Part shown: in pieces, positions 31,731 through 41,138 of the stretch
How the letters are laid out: every line of letters begins with the position of its first letter
How positions within the stretch are numbered: the first letter of the stretch is position 1
Source: Prochlorococcus sp. AG-347-K17
GTDB taxonomy: Bacteria; Cyanobacteriota; Cyanobacteriia; PCC-6307; Cyanobiaceae
Assembly: GCA_003281385.1 (NCBI GenBank)
Contig: QCCE01000002.1
Span: forward strand, 1 to 64,000
Length of the DNA: 64,000 bases
Direction: 5' to 3'
Position numbers and translations under genes: made by a program
Notes under the pieces: model-generated
Seen by the model: the letters and a program-made list of their open reading frames with translations, nothing else
The model's database searches: none
Told to the model about the DNA's origin: nothing

Positions 31731-32812
31731 TAAAGTTTTTAGATAATAAACTTTTTCGTTATTTATCTGTTTTTTTATTTTTAAATTCTTCAATCCTCCC
31801 AGTAAAATCTTCAAGCGCTTTAGCGGCATGGGAGATAAAAACTAATGGGGTTTTAGAATTAAGAACTAAATCAAATACAAATTTAAAAGCATACTTTCAG
31901 AAGGCTAACCAAATATCTGGAGATAGATTTTGGGTAGATTTTCCTGGAGAATTAAAAAATCCCAGAACAATAAAAGGTAACGGCCCAATAAAAGAAATTA
32001 GATTAGGTAAACCAAATAAAGGTAAAACAAGACTAGTAATTGAATTTAAGGAAGAGACTTATTTGAAACCTTTGACTTGGCGAATGGTTGGTTTAGATGC
32101 AAACAGGTGGAGAATTAAATTATTTGACCCAAAATATACTTTTAAGAAGATTAGTGAAGGTCAAGTTGTTAAAAGAATAAGAAATATTAGAAAAAATCAA
32201 AAATTATTAAATAACAAGAAAAGTGATTATGAATACTTGAAATTACCAGATGTAAAACAAAATAAATTTTCGATTGTTATCGACCCAGGGCATGGGGGGC
32301 TTGATCCAGGAGCAATTGGTATTGGTGGCATAAGGGAGACAGATATTGTACTAGAGGTTTCCAAAATAGTTAAAAATTTACTTTCTGATAAAGGTGTCAA
32401 AGTAAGATTAACTAGAAAAAATGAGGTTGATTTGGATTTAGCTCCAAGAGTTTCCTTTGCTAATAATGAGGATGCAGATATCTTTGTAAGTATTCATGCA
32501 AATGCTTCACGAGGCAAAAGAAGGGATATTAATGGATTAGAAACCTTTTACTATAAAGGCTGGAAAGGTAGGCTACTTGCCAAAAATATTCAAAAACAAA
32601 TTCTAAAAGTTTCTCCTGGGAGTCCTGATCGAGGCGTTAAACAAGGTAGATTTTACGTAATTAAAAATACTAGTATGCCTGCAGTTCTTGTGGAAATTGG
32701 ATTTTTAACTGGGAGATTAGATGCAAGAAGATTAGAAAAAGCTACCCATCGTAAAAGATTAGCTTATGCAATTGCAAAAGGCATTCTTGAATATCTGTAT
32801 AAAATAGGGTGA
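31727..32812 (+). CDS. amiC: N-acetylmuramoyl-L-alanine amidase with AMIN domain
   Basis: This cell-wall amidase cuts the bond between MurNAc and the stem peptide and typically helps separate daughter cells. The 361-residue protein has an N-terminal hydrophobic signal (about 8-32), an AMIN-type targeting domain (about 33-135), a Lys/Asn-rich linker and a C-terminal Amidase_3 domain. Zinc ligands H189 (DPGHGG), E204 and H257 (SIHANA) are present, as is a late Glu in VEIGFLTG. It overlaps both the upstream hydrolase (ATGA) and downstream murI (GTGA), so the three genes look translationally coupled. Confidence 0.93.
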   Translation: MIKFLDNKLFRYLSVFLFLNSSILPVKSSSALAAWEIKTNGVLELRTKSNTNLKAYFQKANQISGDRFWVDFPGELKNPRTIKGNGPIKEIRLGKPNKGKTRLVIEFKEETYLKPLTWRMVGLDANRWRIKLFDPKYTFKKISEGQVVKRIRNIRKNQKLLNNKKSDYEYLKLPDVKQNKFSIVIDPGHGGLDPGAIGIGGIRETDIVLEVSKIVKNLLSDKGVKVRLTRKNEVDLDLAPRVSFANNEDADIFVSIHANASRGKRRDINGLETFYYKGWKGRLLAKNIQKQILKVSPGSPDRGVKQGRFYVIKNTSMPAVLVEIGFLTGRLDARRLEKATHRKRLAYAIAKGILEYLYKIG

Positions 32813-33603
32813 AGCTTAAAGTAGGTATATTTGACAGTGGAATAGGAGGTTTTACTATCCTTAATTCTTTACTGAAAACACGTAAAGATGTAGAAGTTTT
32901 TTATTTGGCGGATACAAAAAGAATACCTTTTGGCAGTAAAAATTTTAGAGAGATAAGGTTAATCGCAAAGGAGATTTGCAACTTTTTTGTTGACAAGAAT
33001 TTGGATGCACTTTTGGTAGCTTGTAACACTACAAACGCATGTGCACTTGATGTTCTAGAAGATAATTTAAAGATTCCTTGTTTTGACCTTATAAACTCAG
33101 TTTCGGAAATTGTTGATAAACAAATAATTGGTGTCCTAGCAACAGAAACAACTGTTAGATCATCGTATTATAAAAGCGTTATAAATTCTAAAAATAAGAA
33201 TACGATAATATTGCAGCAAGAATGTCCAGAATTTGTTTCGGAAATTGAAAAAGAAAAACTAAATCTTGATAAATTAAATTATCTTTCAGATTTATACTTA
33301 AGACCATTATTAAACAAAAATATTGAAGAATTAATACTTGGATGTAGTCACTATCCTTTGATTTATGACTTTATAAGAAAAAAATTAGATCCAAATATAA
33401 AAATTATTGATCCATCGGCAGCATTAATAAAAAAATTTAATGAATCTTTTGCTACTCCAAAAACCGCCTGTTATGAAAGTCTCTCTTATGAAAATGTAGA
33501 GTTCTTTGTTACTTCAGAAAAAGATGAATTTCTTAAAAAAGTTAAATTTTGGTTTGAAATTAATAAAGAAATTACGTTAGTGAACCTCCGAAGCAATGTT
33601 TGA
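32809..33603 (+). CDS. murI: Glutamate racemase
   Basis: MurI makes D-glutamate for peptidoglycan. The 264-residue protein has the N-terminal GIFDSGIGGFTIL segment (6-18) and the two catalytic cysteines: C72 in VACNTTNACALD and C179 in LILGCSHYPL. The start is GTG at 32809, overlapping the amidase stop in GTGA. With murF, glmU and the amidase it is one of four cell-wall genes in this window. Confidence 0.96.
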   Translation: MKLKVGIFDSGIGGFTILNSLLKTRKDVEVFYLADTKRIPFGSKNFREIRLIAKEICNFFVDKNLDALLVACNTTNACALDVLEDNLKIPCFDLINSVSEIVDKQIIGVLATETTVRSSYYKSVINSKNKNTIILQQECPEFVSEIEKEKLNLDKLNYLSDLYLRPLLNKNIEELILGCSHYPLIYDFIRKKLDPNIKIIDPSAALIKKFNESFATPKTACYESLSYENVEFFVTSEKDEFLKKVKFWFEINKEITLVNLRSNV

Positions 33604-33615
33604 TTCCTTAATATG

Positions 33616-33624
33616 GGGAAGAGG
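33616..33624 (+). promoter_or_regulatory. Ribosome binding site deciding the sds start
   Basis: GGGGAAGAGG-type purine run with GAGG ending six bases before the ATG at 33631. This supports 33631 over the in-frame ATG at 33613, which overlaps the purine run itself. Confidence 0.5.
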
Positions 33625-33630
33625 TCAATC

Positions 33631-34602
33631 ATGAACACAGTAACAGAACTACTACAACCAGTTGAAAATGATCTTGATGATCTTATTCTTGAACTGAAAA
33701 ATTTAATTGGAGCCGGTCATCCAATTCTTCAAGCCGCAGCAGAACATCTTTTTAGTGCTGGGGGTAAAAGAATTAGGCCAGGTATCGTTTTATTAATTTC
33801 AAAAGCAATATCTCCTGAATTGAATTTAACTAATAAACATAAAAGGCTAGCTGAGATTACTGAAATGATTCATACAGCATCTTTGGTTCATGATGATGTT
33901 GTTGATGAGGCTTCTACCAGAAGAGGCGTAGATACAGTACATAGCAGATTTAATACCAGAGTAGCTGTTTTAGCAGGAGATTTCTTATTTGCTCAAGCAA
34001 GTTGGCACCTTGCAAATCTTAATAATGTAGATGTAGTTAAATTACTCAGCAGAGTAATAATGGATTTAGCAGAGGGTGAAATTAAACAAAATTTAAATAG
34101 ATTTGACTCTGCTCAATCTTTTTCAAAATACATTAATAAAAGCTATTGTAAAACTGCATCATTAATAGCAAATAGCACTAAAGCAGCTGGAGTTTTGAGT
34201 GGCCTTAATGATGATAACTTAAATTCTTTGTACGAATTTGGCAAAAATATTGGCTTAGCTTTTCAAGTTGTAGATGACATACTTGACTTTACAGGAAATG
34301 ATAAGCAACTCGGAAAACCTGCTGTAAGTGATCTTGCAAGTGGTTATCTTACTGCACCAGTTTTGTATGCCTTAGAAGAAAATAAGAAATTGTCTGTTCT
34401 CATTAACAGAGAACTGGCCGAAAAAAATGATTTAGATGAAGCCCTAAGTATCATTATGAACTCTAAAGCTATCGAAAGTTCCAGAAAACTAGCTGAGGAT
34501 TTTGCAATGCTTTCTAAAGAAGCTATTGTTTGGTTGCCTGATTCTGAATATAAAAGGGCTTTAATGTCTCTTCCAGAATTTGTTCTAAGTCGTATTTATT
34601 AG
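33631..34602 (+). CDS. sds: Solanesyl/polyprenyl diphosphate synthase
   Basis: This trans-prenyltransferase builds the long isoprenoid tail of plastoquinone. Counting from the ATG at 33631, the protein has 323 residues. The first Asp-rich motif DDVVD is at 88-92 and the second, DDILD, at 215-219. The GGKRIRP substrate segment is at 44-50. The bases before 33631 form a good ribosome site. An ATG at 33613 would add six residues. Chain length cannot be read reliably from sequence; C45 solanesyl is inferred from plastoquinone-9 use in cyanobacteria. Confidence 0.92.
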   Translation: MNTVTELLQPVENDLDDLILELKNLIGAGHPILQAAAEHLFSAGGKRIRPGIVLLISKAISPELNLTNKHKRLAEITEMIHTASLVHDDVVDEASTRRGVDTVHSRFNTRVAVLAGDFLFAQASWHLANLNNVDVVKLLSRVIMDLAEGEIKQNLNRFDSAQSFSKYINKSYCKTASLIANSTKAAGVLSGLNDDNLNSLYEFGKNIGLAFQVVDDILDFTGNDKQLGKPAVSDLASGYLTAPVLYALEENKKLSVLINRELAEKNDLDEALSIIMNSKAIESSRKLAEDFAMLSKEAIVWLPDSEYKRALMSLPEFVLSRIY

Positions 34603-34697
34603 AACTATTTAAAATAAATTATTCCAGCTAAATTAATATTAAAATTTTTGAAAACCATAAATTTTTAGACTAAGTTTATTAGGCATAGATTTATTTA

Positions 34698-36680
34698 ATG
34701 TCATTAGATAAAAAAAATTCAATTAATAACTTACTTGAAGAGAAGAGAATTTTCCCTCCATCAAAAAAATTTGCTGAAATCTCAAATATTAATTCTCAAG
34801 AGGAATTATTAAGTCTAAAAAAACAAGCATCAGATAATCCTTCCCAATTTTGGGAATCTTTTGCACAATCAGAATTAGATTGGTTTGAGCCATTTCAAAC
34901 TGTATTAGATACCGATAATGCTCCTTTTTTTAGATGGTTCAAAGAAGGGAAACTCAATATTACTTACAATTGCTTAGATAGACACATTAAGAGAGGGCTT
35001 GGAGGAAAGACTGCACTCATATGGGAGGGCGAACCTGGAGACAGCAAAAAATATACCTATGAAGAACTTTTAAAAGAAGTATGCAAAGCTGCTAATGCAT
35101 TAAAAGCAATTGGCGTAAAAAAAGGAGATTTGGTATGTATTTATATGCCAATGATTCCTGAAGCAATGTTTGCAATGCTAGCTTGTGCAAGAATTGGTGC
35201 GCCTCATTCAGTTGTCTTTGGGGGATTTTCTTCAGAAGCTTTAAAAGATAGATTAATTGATGGCAATGCTAGATTTATTGTTACTGCAGATGGTGGATTT
35301 AGAAAAGATAAGGTAATTGAGCTTAAGCAAGCAGTCGATGCAGCAATTGAAAATGGTGCAGATAAAGTTGTTGAAAAAGTAGTTGTCGTTCAAAGAACTA
35401 AAAAAAATATTTCAATGGTTGATGATAGAGATTTTTGGTGGCACGAATTATTAAAAGATCAAAAAGATAAGTGTGAACCAGAAATAATGAATAGCGAAGA
35501 TAGACTTTTTATTCTTTACACTTCAGGTTCTACTGGTAAACCAAAAGGTGTGGTTCACACTACAAGTGGTTATAATCTTTGGTCCCATTTGACATTTAAA
35601 TGGATTTTCGATTTAAAAGAAGATGATATTTATTGGTGTACTGCCGATGTTGGCTGGATTACAGGCCATAGTTATATAGTTTATGGGCCCCTATCTAATG
35701 GCGCTACCACCTTAATGTATGAGGGGGTTCCTAGACCCTCTAATTTGGGAGCTTTTTGGGAAATTGTGCAGAAATATAAGGTCTCGATTTTTTATACTGC
35801 TCCAACTGCAATTAGAGCTTTTATGAAGTCTGGACGTGAAATACCTGACAAGTATGATTTAAATAGTCTTAGACTTTTAGGAACTGTTGGAGAACCAATT
35901 AATCCTGAAGCATGGATGTGGTACAGAGATGTTATTGGAAAAAATAAATGTCCTATAGTGGATACTTGGTGGCAAACTGAGACTGGTGGTGTGATGATAA
36001 GTCCTCTACCTGGAGTTGTTTCTACAAAGCCGGGATCGGCTACTTTCCCGCTGCCAGGAATCGAAGTTGAAATCGTCGATAAGAATGGAGATAAGGTTAA
36101 GGAGAACGAAGGTGGCTATTTAATTATTAAAAAACCATGGCCTGGAATGATGAGAACAATTCACGGAAACGCACAAAGATATTTAGATAGTTATTGGGAA
36201 TATATTTCCTTTAAAGGAGAAAAAAATGTTTATTTTGCTGGAGATGGAGCACGTATTGATGAAGATGGATATATATGGATTATGGGAAGAGTTGATGATG
36301 TCATAAGTGTTTCAGGACATCGTTTAGGAACAATGGAAATAGAATCTGCTTTGGTAAGTCATAAATCTGTTGCAGAGTCTGCAGTCGTTGGCAGAAAAGA
36401 TGATTTAAAAGGTGAAGTTATTGTTGCTTTTGTATCTTTAGAGAAAGACGTGAATTTTACTTCAGAATTAGAAGAGAATTTAAAGAAGCATGTTGTTAAT
36501 GAAATTGGAATTATCGCAAAGCCTGAAAAAATTATAATTTCTGACTCTCTTCCGAAAACAAGAAGTGGAAAAATTATGAGGCGAATTTTAAGATCTTTGG
36601 CTGCAGGAGAAAAAATTAGTGGTGATATAAGCACTCTTGAAGATAGTGCTGTTTTGGAAAAGCTGAAAGAATTATCCTAA
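34698..36680 (+). CDS. acs: Acetyl-CoA synthetase (AMP-forming)
   Basis: Acs turns acetate, CoA and ATP into acetyl-CoA. The 660-residue protein has the adenylate motif [11 protein letters not shown] starting at residue 274, the [10 protein letters not shown] segment that shapes the acetyl pocket, and the C-terminal catalytic Lys625 in TRSGKIMRR, the residue acetylated for regulation in other bacteria. The full length and the Trp in the WWQTE motif favour acetate over longer acids. Its TAA stop shares bases with the TAG stop of the convergent DUF1350 gene. Confidence 0.97.
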   Translation: MSLDKKNSINNLLEEKRIFPPSKKFAEISNINSQEELLSLKKQASDNPSQFWESFAQSELDWFEPFQTVLDTDNAPFFRWFKEGKLNITYNCLDRHIKRGLGGKTALIWEGEPGDSKKYTYEELLKEVCKAANALKAIGVKKGDLVCIYMPMIPEAMFAMLACARIGAPHSVVFGGFSSEALKDRLIDGNARFIVTADGGFRKDKVIELKQAVDAAIENGADKVVEKVVVVQRTKKNISMVDDRDFWWHELLKDQKDKCEPEIMNSEDRLFILYTSGSTGKPKGVVHTTSGYNLWSHLTFKWIFDLKEDDIYWCTADVGWITGHSYIVYGPLSNGATTLMYEGVPRPSNLGAFWEIVQKYKVSIFYTAPTAIRAFMKSGREIPDKYDLNSLRLLGTVGEPINPEAWMWYRDVIGKNKCPIVDTWWQTETGGVMISPLPGVVSTKPGSATFPLPGIEVEIVDKNGDKVKENEGGYLIIKKPWPGMMRTIHGNAQRYLDSYWEYISFKGEKNVYFAGDGARIDEDGYIWIMGRVDDVISVSGHRLGTMEIESALVSHKSVAESAVVGRKDDLKGEVIVAFVSLEKDVNFTSELEENLKKHVVNEIGIIAKPEKIIISDSLPKTRSGKIMRRILRSLAAGEKISGDISTLEDSAVLEKLKELS

Positions 36681-37399
36681 TAAGATTCATCAATTAAATT
36701 GGAAATTTTTTTTATAGTATTTCTTTTGAATTCATCATCGGCCCAGTCTCCCAAAAAATTTTCCCTTAGCCCTGCGCTTGCAATTATAGTATGTGTACCT
36801 TTTAACATTACCCCTTTAGAATTATCTTCTTTTCTTGCTTTCAGACAAGAAAATAATTTATCTGTTTGATCTAATTCGTCTGAGTTGAATTTTATTAGGA
36901 AGTTATTTTTTTGATGATATGTTTTTTCAATTAATCTCAAAGTTCTTTCAGGGCTTGGGCTGAATTCACTATTGAATTCTAATTTTTTAGAAATTTGTTT
37001 CAATAATGGAATAGATTTGTTAGCACTGAAGTTATTAAAACTTATTGATATGAATCTTTCGCAATTTCTTCCACCATCAGGGGAAATTAGATGAAGTTTG
37101 CATCCTAGGCTGTGACCAATCCTTATTGAAGGAATTGATGTTCCTATTCTCTTTGATAAAGATATTCGGCAATTCTTGAAATCCCTCCATGCTTTAATAG
37201 CAAGTTGTTGGTGATCAAATTGTGGAGTGTATTTATATGCATGTACTGCATAGTTTTTATTAATTAAACTCTCTATGAATCTTTTATAAGTTAAATCTGG
37301 TTTAGAAGCTAGATAACTTCCACCAATAAATTCAACAATTTTTTTAGGATTTGAAGGCCAATAACAAAAATTATTAAACTGATATTTTGTAAAAGTCAT
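36677..37399 (-). CDS. DUF1350 alpha/beta-hydrolase-like protein
   Basis: The 240-residue protein fits the DUF1350 family of cyanobacteria and plants. It has a start resembling alpha/beta hydrolases ([19 protein letters not shown]) and a nucleophile-elbow-like [10 protein letters not shown] near residue 113. The Ser in GHSLG suggests hydrolase activity, but no substrate is known. Its stop overlaps the acs stop (CTAA). The exonuclease gene lies divergently, 118 bases from its start. Confidence 0.85.
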   Translation of the reverse strand: MTFTKYQFNNFCYWPSNPKKIVEFIGGSYLASKPDLTYKRFIESLINKNYAVHAYKYTPQFDHQQLAIKAWRDFKNCRISLSKRIGTSIPSIRIGHSLGCKLHLISPDGGRNCERFISISFNNFSANKSIPLLKQISKKLEFNSEFSPSPERTLRLIEKTYHQKNNFLIKFNSDELDQTDKLFSCLKARKEDNSKGVMLKGTHTIIASAGLRENFLGDWADDEFKRNTIKKISNLIDESY

Positions 37400-37517
37400 C
37401 TTTCAAAAACTAAAAATGTTTCAAAAATTATTTTCTTATCATGTTTTCTTAATTTATATTAATTTAAGAGAAATTTTTATTAAATGCGTCAAGATAAATA
37501 AAAGTGTTTTCAGCTAA

Positions 37518-38297
37518 TTGGAACTATCTAACAAAAAAAAATTAAATCAATTGGATATTCTTCAGGATCAAGTTATCAGTTATCCCTCTGAAGATAGTGT
37601 TGCTAATCAGAATAAAAAAATTGAAAAAGTTTTAATTCTTGATACTGAAACAACAGGTTTAGATGAAAATAAAGATGAAGTGATAGAGATAGGTTGTATT
37701 TTGTTTGATGTATCTTTTAAATGTGTACTTTCACAGGTCTCATTTTTATTCCCAGTTAATAATAATGAAGCAGAATATGTTAATGGTATATCTGCAGAAG
37801 TAACTAATATCTCTCAACCATGGGAAGATGGATTGAATTTCTTTTTAAAACTTGTTGATTGTTCGGATTTCATTGTCGCGCATAATGTAGAGTTTGATAA
37901 GAAATGGTTTGGGAAAGGAAGATTACCTAAACTTAATAAAAAATGGATATGCAGTTTAGAAGATATTAATTGGTCTTTTCAAAAATCACTAAAAAATAGG
38001 CCCTCAGTAACTGATCTAGCTTTATCTTTTTCAATACCAGTTTGGAATTTACATAGAGCTTTATCTGATTGCTTTTACATATCTGAGGTCTTCAAAAAAT
38101 GTGATAATTTAGAAGATCTTTTACTAAAAGCTACTGAACCTAGGTTTTTATACAAGGCACTGATTAGTTACGAAGATAGATCTTTAGCTAAAAATGCTGG
38201 GTTTAGATGGAATAGTCCTGTACAAGGAGCTTGGTCAAGAAAATTAACTACTGATGAGGCAAAAAATCTTGATTTTAGAGTAGAGATTTTGAATTAA
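37518..38297 (+). CDS. DEDDh-type 3'-5' exonuclease (DnaQ-like)
   Basis: The 259-residue protein has an exonuclease domain at about residues 35-205. Exo I is LILDTETTGLDENKDEVIEIG with Asp and Glu, Exo II is AHNVEFDKKWF, and Exo III is HRALSDCFYI with the DEDDh histidine. A C-terminal segment of about 50 residues (from LISYEDRSLAKNAGFRWN) is a separate small module of the kind found in other nuclease-associated proteins. It could be a proofreading subunit or a DNA/RNA trimming enzyme; which one is unknown. The start is TTG at 37518. Confidence 0.85.
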   Translation: MELSNKKKLNQLDILQDQVISYPSEDSVANQNKKIEKVLILDTETTGLDENKDEVIEIGCILFDVSFKCVLSQVSFLFPVNNNEAEYVNGISAEVTNISQPWEDGLNFFLKLVDCSDFIVAHNVEFDKKWFGKGRLPKLNKKWICSLEDINWSFQKSLKNRPSVTDLALSFSIPVWNLHRALSDCFYISEVFKKCDNLEDLLLKATEPRFLYKALISYEDRSLAKNAGFRWNSPVQGAWSRKLTTDEAKNLDFRVEILN

Positions 38298-38327
38298 TAT
38301 TTAATAAATTTTTAAACAGCAAAATAT

Positions 38328-38384
38328 TTAGTGCATCTTACAAGGCATCCATTTATTACTCATTTTATGTGCTCCAATACATCA
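38328..38384 (-). pseudogene. DUF3721-type C-terminal motif beyond an in-frame TGA
   Basis: Directly after the TGA stop of the pentad-repeat gene (38382-38384), the same frame continues for 17 codons to a TAA at 38328-38330. It encodes C-I-G-A-H-K-M, S-N-K-W-M-P-C and K-M-H. WMPC is the signature of the DUF3721 family (Pfam PF12518), whose members usually read F/Y-G-C-x-G-A-H-K-M. The residue expected at the stop is Gly; GGA differs from TGA by one base. So the stop either truncated an intact domain by a point mutation, is a sequence error, or is read through. Confidence 0.75.
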
Positions 38385-38750
38385 GTATTTTGAGGCAGCC
38401 TTTTCAGCCTCTTGTTTAGTGTTAAATAGTTCTGACATCATATTTTCTTTCCTTGAATTTGAAATTTGTTTGGAATGATTATGATGATTGTTTTGAGATT
38501 TAGGTGAATACTCCCATATTCCCATAGTAGTAACACCCGCAGAGATAATTCCCATTCCAACTACTGATAAATTGACTATTCCCATTGCTACTGCCCCAAA
38601 AGAAAATACTCCCATAGGGACTATTCCAATACTTATTACTCCCATTGGTACTATTCCTATTGAGACTATACCTAGTGGTGCTATTCCAAAAGCAATTTTT
38701 TTTGGTTTTGTACCGCAATGCTGATTCTCTTTATTTTTATTAATTTCCAA
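38382..38750 (-). CDS. Gly-pentad-repeat protein, probably truncated DUF3721 protein
   Basis: The 122-residue product has 12 consecutive five-residue units at positions 22-81 of the form G-hydrophobic-x-x-hydrophobic, such as GIVSI and GIVPM. The underlying DNA has a 15-base period. An Asn/His-rich patch (NNHHNH, 87-92) and a charged helix ELFNTKQEAEKAASKY follow, and the frame then meets TGA. The helix is what normally precedes the DUF3721 C/H motif, which follows in frame. Without the stop the protein would have 140 residues, with C124, H128, C137 and H140 as a possible metal site. The Gly-rich repeat may form a membrane or beta-helical structure; function is unknown. Confidence 0.75.
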   Translation of the reverse strand: MEINKNKENQHCGTKPKKIAFGIAPLGIVSIGIVPMGVISIGIVPMGVFSFGAVAMGIVNLSVVGMGIISAGVTTMGIWEYSPKSQNNHHNHSKQISNSRKENMMSELFNTKQEAEKAASKY

Positions 38751-38848
38751 TAGATTTTCTAAATGTTAAATTAAAATTGTCTCACAGAACAACCAATCAA
38801 AGATTAATTTCTACTTGAATTAAAAATTTTGAATTATTTTCTAGAACT

Positions 38849-40138
38849 TTGAATAACCTAAAAAATCTTAGAGGAACAGTCGATCTATTGCCTGATCAAT
38901 TAATAAAGTGGCAAAACGTCGAGAAAATTTTGTTAGAGCAGCTTGCAAGAGCATCCATCAAAGAAATAAGAACACCAATATTGGAAATGACCGAATTATT
39001 TATAAGAGGAATTGGTGAAGGAACAGAAGTTGTCAGTAAGGAAATGTATACTTTTCTGGATAGGGGGGAGAGATCCTGCACTCTCAGACCTGAAGGAACA
39101 GCCTCAGTCGCACGAGCGTTAATACAAAATGGAATATCGTCTAATCCTCTTCAAAAACTTTGGTATATGGGTCCTATGTTTCGATACGAAAGACCTCAAG
39201 CAGGCAGGCAAAGACAGTTTCATCAGTTAGGTGTTGAGTTTATAGGATACGAATCAGTTAGAAGTGATGTTGAAATTATTGCTTTAGCTTGGGATATCTT
39301 AGGTAAATTAGGAATTAAAGATCTCAATCTCGAAATAAATACTTTAGGTGATACTAATGACAGATCAAATTTTCAAAAATCTTTTTTAAAATGGTTAGAA
39401 ATAAATAAAAATTCTCTAGATTTAGATTCTCAAGATAGGATTAATAAAAACCCTTTGAGGATTTTGGACTCAAAGAATATTCAAACTAAAAAAGTTCTTG
39501 AAAATGCACCAAGATTATTTGATTTTTTGTCTGAAAAAAGTCATAACCGATATTTAGACTTAAAAAGACAATTAGGAATTTTAAAAATACCTTATATTGA
39601 AAATTTTAATCTAGTAAGAGGTTTAGATTATTACACTCATACAGCCTTTGAAATTACCAGTGGATCTCTAGGCTCCCAAGCTACAGTTTGTGGGGGAGGA
39701 AGATATGACGATTTAATAAAACAAATGGGAGGGCCAAATACCCCTGCAATTGGATTCGCTATTGGATTAGAAAGATTAATCTTACTAGCGGGAAAAGAGC
39801 TTGAAGTCCCAAGAAATACTGATATTTATATTATTAATCAAGGTTTAATTGCTGAATCATTAGCTATGGATTTATCTAGAAAATTAAGAAATTATGATTT
39901 ATTAGTCGAGTTGGATTTAAGTGGAGCCTCCTTCTCTAAACAATTTAAAAAGGCTAATAAACTAAAATCTAAAAGTATTATTGTTATTGGTGATGATGAG
40001 GCGGCCAATGGAGAATTTATCATAAGGCTATTTGATCAATCAGATAATGGGAATGAAGAAGAGGTTATATCTTTTGAGAATGATATTAAATTAGAAAACT
40101 GGATAAACAATAACTTACTTGTAAAGAGATGTTCTTGA
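38849..40138 (+). CDS. hisS: Histidyl-tRNA synthetase
   Basis: HisS charges tRNA-His. The 429-residue class II enzyme has motif 2 in the form MFRYERPQAGRQRQFHQLG (near 110-128), the histidine-binding loops LVRGLDYYTHTAFE and GGGRYDDLIKQMGG, motif 3 AIGFAIGLERL, and a C-terminal anticodon-binding domain. The start is TTG at 38849. The 3' end overlaps the next small gene by ten bases. Confidence 0.97.
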   Translation: MNNLKNLRGTVDLLPDQLIKWQNVEKILLEQLARASIKEIRTPILEMTELFIRGIGEGTEVVSKEMYTFLDRGERSCTLRPEGTASVARALIQNGISSNPLQKLWYMGPMFRYERPQAGRQRQFHQLGVEFIGYESVRSDVEIIALAWDILGKLGIKDLNLEINTLGDTNDRSNFQKSFLKWLEINKNSLDLDSQDRINKNPLRILDSKNIQTKKVLENAPRLFDFLSEKSHNRYLDLKRQLGILKIPYIENFNLVRGLDYYTHTAFEITSGSLGSQATVCGGGRYDDLIKQMGGPNTPAIGFAIGLERLILLAGKELEVPRNTDIYIINQGLIAESLAMDLSRKLRNYDLLVELDLSGASFSKQFKKANKLKSKSIIVIGDDEAANGEFIIRLFDQSDNGNEEEVISFENDIKLENWINNNLLVKRCS

Positions 40139-40419
40139 ATATAGTGATAATTTTTCTTTTTATGTTTATTTTTATTTATTTAAGGAATTTTTTTAAATTA
40201 AATATAAAACAAAAAGTTTTGAAGGCTAAAAAATTAACAACTTTCAATAAAAAGAATCTTTATAACTGGATGAATTTAACTAAAAAAGAAAGATATAACT
40301 TATCCAAACAAGATTCTGTTAACTATATGGATAGAAGAAAACTTTTATTAGAGGAAATTAGAAATGAATATAAGAAAATATCTAGAAAAAATTCTGAGGG
40401 GAATATTAAGAAAAAATAA
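40129..40419 (+). CDS. Small membrane-anchored basic protein
   Basis: I do not recognise this 96-residue protein. It has one hydrophobic segment at about residues 2-22, very rich in Ile and Phe, followed by a long, strongly basic, Lys-rich cytosolic-type tail. Its ATG lies inside the hisS 3' end (10-base overlap), and the next gene begins two bases after its stop, so translation is likely coupled in a hisS transcript. The gene could be lineage-specific. Confidence 0.6.
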   Translation: MFLNIVIIFLFMFIFIYLRNFFKLNIKQKVLKAKKLTTFNKKNLYNWMNLTKKERYNLSKQDSVNYMDRRKLLLEEIRNEYKKISRKNSEGNIKKK

Positions 40420-40421
40420 TT

Positions 40422-40721
40422 GTGGAAAATTACTGGACTTCTAACAAAACCATAAATGGATTGAGACATTTTGTTTTATTAAATGAGACTAAAGAAAAAG
40501 GAAATATTAGTTTTTTAATGGTTTCTGTCCTTGATTCTGAAATTTACTTAAAAACTACTTATGAAGAACTAATGAATAGTGGAAATTGGCACAAGGGTTG
40601 GATCAATCTTTCAAAGCATCAATCTATAACAGAAGAATACGTTAACTTTAAATCCATCAATAAAGGAGAGGGTATCGATGAGATATTCATTAATGAAGAT
40701 TCTTTATTTAATATTTCTTAA
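40422..40721 (+). CDS. Trp-rich small protein (TIGR02450-like)
   Basis: The 99-residue protein resembles the TIGR02450 tryptophan-rich family of marine bacteria and cyanobacteria: an N-terminal W-T-S-N-K motif, then GLRHFVLLNE, a SVLDSEI strand, and the W-x-x-G-W segment SGNWHKGWINL. No function is established. The GTG start at 40422 is two bases after the preceding stop, and no ATG is near the conserved N-terminus. The last third, from about residue 70, is less conserved-looking. Confidence 0.65.
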   Translation: MENYWTSNKTINGLRHFVLLNETKEKGNISFLMVSVLDSEIYLKTTYEELMNSGNWHKGWINLSKHQSITEEYVNFKSINKGEGIDEIFINEDSLFNIS

Positions 40722-40856
40722 TTTGATATAAATCTTTCAAATCTTTCTCATTGTAAATACTAGGTTTTTTGTTACTTAATAATTATTTAAAAGTTTTACC
40801 CCTTTCAAAAAAATAAAATTAACGTTATCAAGGATTAATAATATTTAATCAATTCA

Positions 40857-41090
40857 ATGTTAGGGGATATGTGGAGCTCATCTGAGTTGACCGCGGAAAA
40901 ACTAGGAATAACTGAAATTAAACTTTCTTTTTTGCGTGAAAATGGAATACTCAAGCCAGGGATTCATTGGAAAAGCTCTCCACTCGGTCAGAAAAAACCT
41001 TGGAAACCTAGAGCCCTTTATAATATAAAAATGTGCAGACAAATAATTAATAAATTTTATTCTGAAGAAAACTTTAATAACGCAGCCTAA
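40857..41090 (+). CDS. Small putative HTH DNA-binding protein
   Basis: The 77-residue protein has a pattern like the excisionase/MerR-type winged helix: ELTAEKLGITEIKLSFLRENGILKPGIHW, then a basic loop (PLGQKKPWKPRALY) and a final helix. The first part reads as helix-turn-helix (residues about 9-30), with the Trp/Lys-rich segment as a wing. This is inference from pattern, and no target is known. It is isolated, with 135 bases upstream and a small opposite-strand ORF downstream, and lies about 550 bases before pcbA. Confidence 0.55.
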   Translation: MLGDMWSSSELTAEKLGITEIKLSFLRENGILKPGIHWKSSPLGQKKPWKPRALYNIKMCRQIINKFYSEENFNNAA

Positions 41091-41138
41091 AAACTAAATA
41101 TATTTTTTTGATTAATTTGAAAAAAATATTTAAAATTT

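Noticed and set aside
40421..40429. Single DnaA-box match TGTGGAAAA
   Set aside because: It lies at the start of a coding gene and one such 9-mer is expected by chance in 64 kb of this composition.
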